DNA of 8,468 nt from Alkaliphilus sp. Its GTDB lineage: Bacteria; Bacillota; Clostridia; Peptostreptococcales; Natronincolaceae. The DNA is taken from NCBI GenBank assembly GCA_023230535.1, contig JALNXC010000038.1, forward strand, positions 1 through 8,468, read 5' to 3'. A model generated the notes under the pieces. That model saw nothing but the letters and a program-made list of their open reading frames with translations. It ran no database searches and was not told the origin of the DNA. Made by a program: the position numbers and the translations under genes. Shown here one piece after another: positions 6,679 to 8,468 of this stretch (position 1 is its first letter; each line of letters starts with the position of its first letter).

Positions 6679-8468
6679 CTAATCGGCCAACTGTCCAACA
6701 ATGTTTAATAGCCCCCCGCTTTTTAATATACCGATATATCTTTCCGATATATTCAGATTCACGGTATATTCCAGATTCTTCGTTTTATTCAAAACTATCA
6801 TCTCATCCAAATCCATACCGGAAAGAACATTCTGAATTTCCAACTCATCAAAGGCATCTATAGTTAAATAATCATCGCTGTTTTTAAATGTTAAAGGCAT
6901 AATCCCGTTATTTATGAGGTTGTTCCTATGAATTCTTGCAAAAGATTTGGCTATAACAGCTTTTATACCTAAATACAACGGAACTAAAGCCGCATGTTCC
7001 CGGCTGGAACCTTGCCCATAATTTAAACCGCCAACTATTATGCCACCGCCATATTTTTTAGCATTTGCTGCAAAATCCTTATCGACCTGATCAAAACAAA
7101 ATTCGGATAGATAAGGTATATTTGATCTATATGGCAGCAAATGGGCATTTGAAGGCATAATATGGTCCGTAGTTATTCCATCGCCGACTTTTAACAAGAC
7201 CTTTCCCGTGATTAAATCCTCCAACGGTTTACTCTTAGGAAAGGGTTTTATGTTCGGCCCGCGTATTATCTCTACGGCTTCGCCTTCTTCAGCCGGCTCA
7301 ACTATCAGATTGTCATTTATTAAAAATGCATCCGGAAGTTCTATATCCAAGTCCACATCTTTATCGAAATCTTCGACGGATACGATATAACCTTTTATCG
7401 CGGACATAGCCGCTATTTCGGGGCTCGATAGATAAACATCCGCAGTATCCGTGCCGCAGCGCCCTTTAAAATTTCTATTAAATGTCCTCAAAGAGACTCC
7501 ACCGGTATTGGGAGCCTGTCCCATACCTATACAAGGCCCACAAGCGCTTTCCAATATCCTTCCTCCCGCACCTATGATTTTAGCCAGCGCCCCATTTTCG
7601 GATAACATGGTAAGCACCTGCTTAGAACCCGGAGATACCACCAGCGAAATATTTTCATGTACGGTTTTACCGTCCAATATATTTGCAACCTTCATCAAAT
7701 CCATGAAGGATGAATTTGTACAGCTTCCGATGGCTACCTGAGTAAGTTTGGTACCCCTCACTTCCCTCGCGGGAACCACGGCATCCGGAGAATGAGGACA
7801 GGCAATCATAGGTTCCAATTTATCCAGATCTATGTCTATGGTTTCGTCATAGACGGCATCTTCATCCGCCGATAACGGTATATAATCTTTTTCTCTGCCT
7901 TGTGCCTTTAAAAAGGCTAATGTATTTTCATCAGATGGAAAAATTGAAGTTGTGGCCCCAAGTTCCGCACCCATATTGGTTATTGTACCTCTTTCCGGCA
8001 CCGACAGGTGTTTTATGCCCTCTCCGGCATACTCAAATATTTTGTTTACACCGCCTACAACCGTACATCTCCGCAATACCTCCAAGATTATATCCTTAGC
8101 ACCGGTATATTTTTTTAACTTTCCTCTCAAATTTACCCTAACAATTTTAGGGGTTTCTATAAAATATTCTCCCCCCGCCATGGCTACGGCCACATCTAAA
8201 CCGCCTGCACCTATGGCAATCATTCCCAATCCACCACAAGTTGGCGTATGACTGTCGGAACCAAGCAATGTATCACCCGGCACTCCAAACCTTTCTAAAT
8301 GCACCTGATGACATATTCCATTACCGGGTTTTGAGAAATATATCCCGTATTTTTTTGCAACAGGTTGAATATATAGATGATCGTCCGCATTTTCAGGGCC
8401 TGACTGTAGCATATTGTGATCTATATAAGCTACGGACAATTTTGTTTTTACTCTATCTATATTCATAG
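6679..8468 (-). CDS. acn: Aconitate hydratase (aconitase, short bacterial type), 5' end cut by window edge
   Basis: Aconitase interconverts citrate and isocitrate through cis-aconitate with a [4Fe-4S] cluster. 595 complete codons are visible to the stop at 6679. The first ATG (8466) is almost surely internal: the frame is still open at the edge, and family members of about 640 residues carry roughly 45-50 more N-terminal residues before the VKTKLSVAYIDHN segment. Numbered from that Met, cluster cysteines are Cys249 (AIGSCTNSS) and Cys309/Cys312 (ACGPCIG). KPGNGICHQVHLERFG (47-62) and LLGSDSHTPTCGGLG (67-81) are active-site segments. The swivel domain begins near 420, with GDGITTDHIMPS (428-439), YGQGSSREHAAL (483-494) and SFARIHRNNLINNGIMPL (508-525). 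It heads the run acn-idh-pyc. The tail beyond GGLLN is a few residues long (IVGQLAD). Homoaconitase and isopropylmalate isomerase are less likely, since those are usually shorter or split into two subunits. Confidence 0.96.
   Translation of the reverse strand, partial: MNIDRVKTKLSVAYIDHNMLQSGPENADDHLYIQPVAKKYGIYFSKPGNGICHQVHLERFGVPGDTLLGSDSHTPTCGGLGMIAIGAGGLDVAVAMAGGEYFIETPKIVRVNLRGKLKKYTGAKDIILEVLRRCTVVGGVNKIFEYAGEGIKHLSVPERGTITNMGAELGATTSIFPSDENTLAFLKAQGREKDYIPLSADEDAVYDETIDIDLDKLEPMIACPHSPDAVVPAREVRGTKLTQVAIGSCTNSSFMDLMKVANILDGKTVHENISLVVSPGSKQVLTMLSENGALAKIIGAGGRILESACGPCIGMGQAPNTGGVSLRTFNRNFKGRCGTDTADVYLSSPEIAAMSAIKGYIVSVEDFDKDVDLDIELPDAFLINDNLIVEPAEEGEAVEIIRGPNIKPFPKSKPLEDLITGKVLLKVGDGITTDHIMPSNAHLLPYRSNIPYLSEFCFDQVDKDFAANAKKYGGGIIVGGLNYGQGSSREHAALVPLYLGIKAVIAKSFARIHRNNLINNGIMPLTFKNSDDYLTIDAFDELEIQNVLSGMDLDEMIVLNKTKNLEYTVNLNISERYIGILKSGGLLNIVGQLAD

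Noticed and set aside
8464..8466. ATG at the right edge as the true start of aconitase
   Set aside because: The frame remains open to the window edge, and known short aconitases have about 45-50 residues before this point; the Met fits an internal Ala-Met-x-Ile position. The gene is treated as 5'-partial.

Overview
The window looks like chromosomal DNA from a low-GC, anaerobic-type Firmicute, probably class Clostridia. The grounds are the AT-rich composition, strong GGGAGG-type ribosome binding sites, a short bacterial-type aconitase next to an NAD-type isocitrate dehydrogenase, and a Firmicutes-style argC-argJ order with ArgR/AhrC-like operators. The exact genus cannot be read from the sequence. 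All genes lie on the minus strand, so transcription runs from right to left.

Layout in the direction of transcription: aconitase (right edge to 6679; its N-terminus lies outside the window); a 121-bp gap almost filled by a 27-bp-arm palindrome that looks like a dispersed REP/MITE-type repeat; an NAD-type isocitrate dehydrogenase (6557-5559); a 61-bp gap with a 9-bp inverted repeat; a full-length single-chain pyruvate carboxylase (5497-2051); a probable terminator near 1959-1992; a well-formed sigma-A promoter with two tandem ARG-box-like operators (1902-1936); argC (1832-792); and argJ (768 to the left edge; its C-terminus lies outside the window). No stretch longer than 300 bases lacks a gene.

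The genes form a connected route. Pyruvate carboxylase makes oxaloacetate. Citrate synthase (not in the window) would make citrate. Aconitase and isocitrate dehydrogenase carry it to 2-oxoglutarate, the precursor of glutamate. ArgJ transfers acetyl groups between ornithine and glutamate, and ArgC reduces acetylglutamyl phosphate. The right-hand unit therefore looks like an anabolic oxidative half-TCA branch that supplies glutamate, and the left-hand unit consumes glutamate for arginine. The argC unit has its own promoter, apparently controlled by an arginine repressor.

I see no sign of a wholly new system here. The genes are ordinary metabolic genes. The points worth attention are the regulatory region of argC, the palindromic element between acn and idh, and the intercistronic hairpin before pyc.
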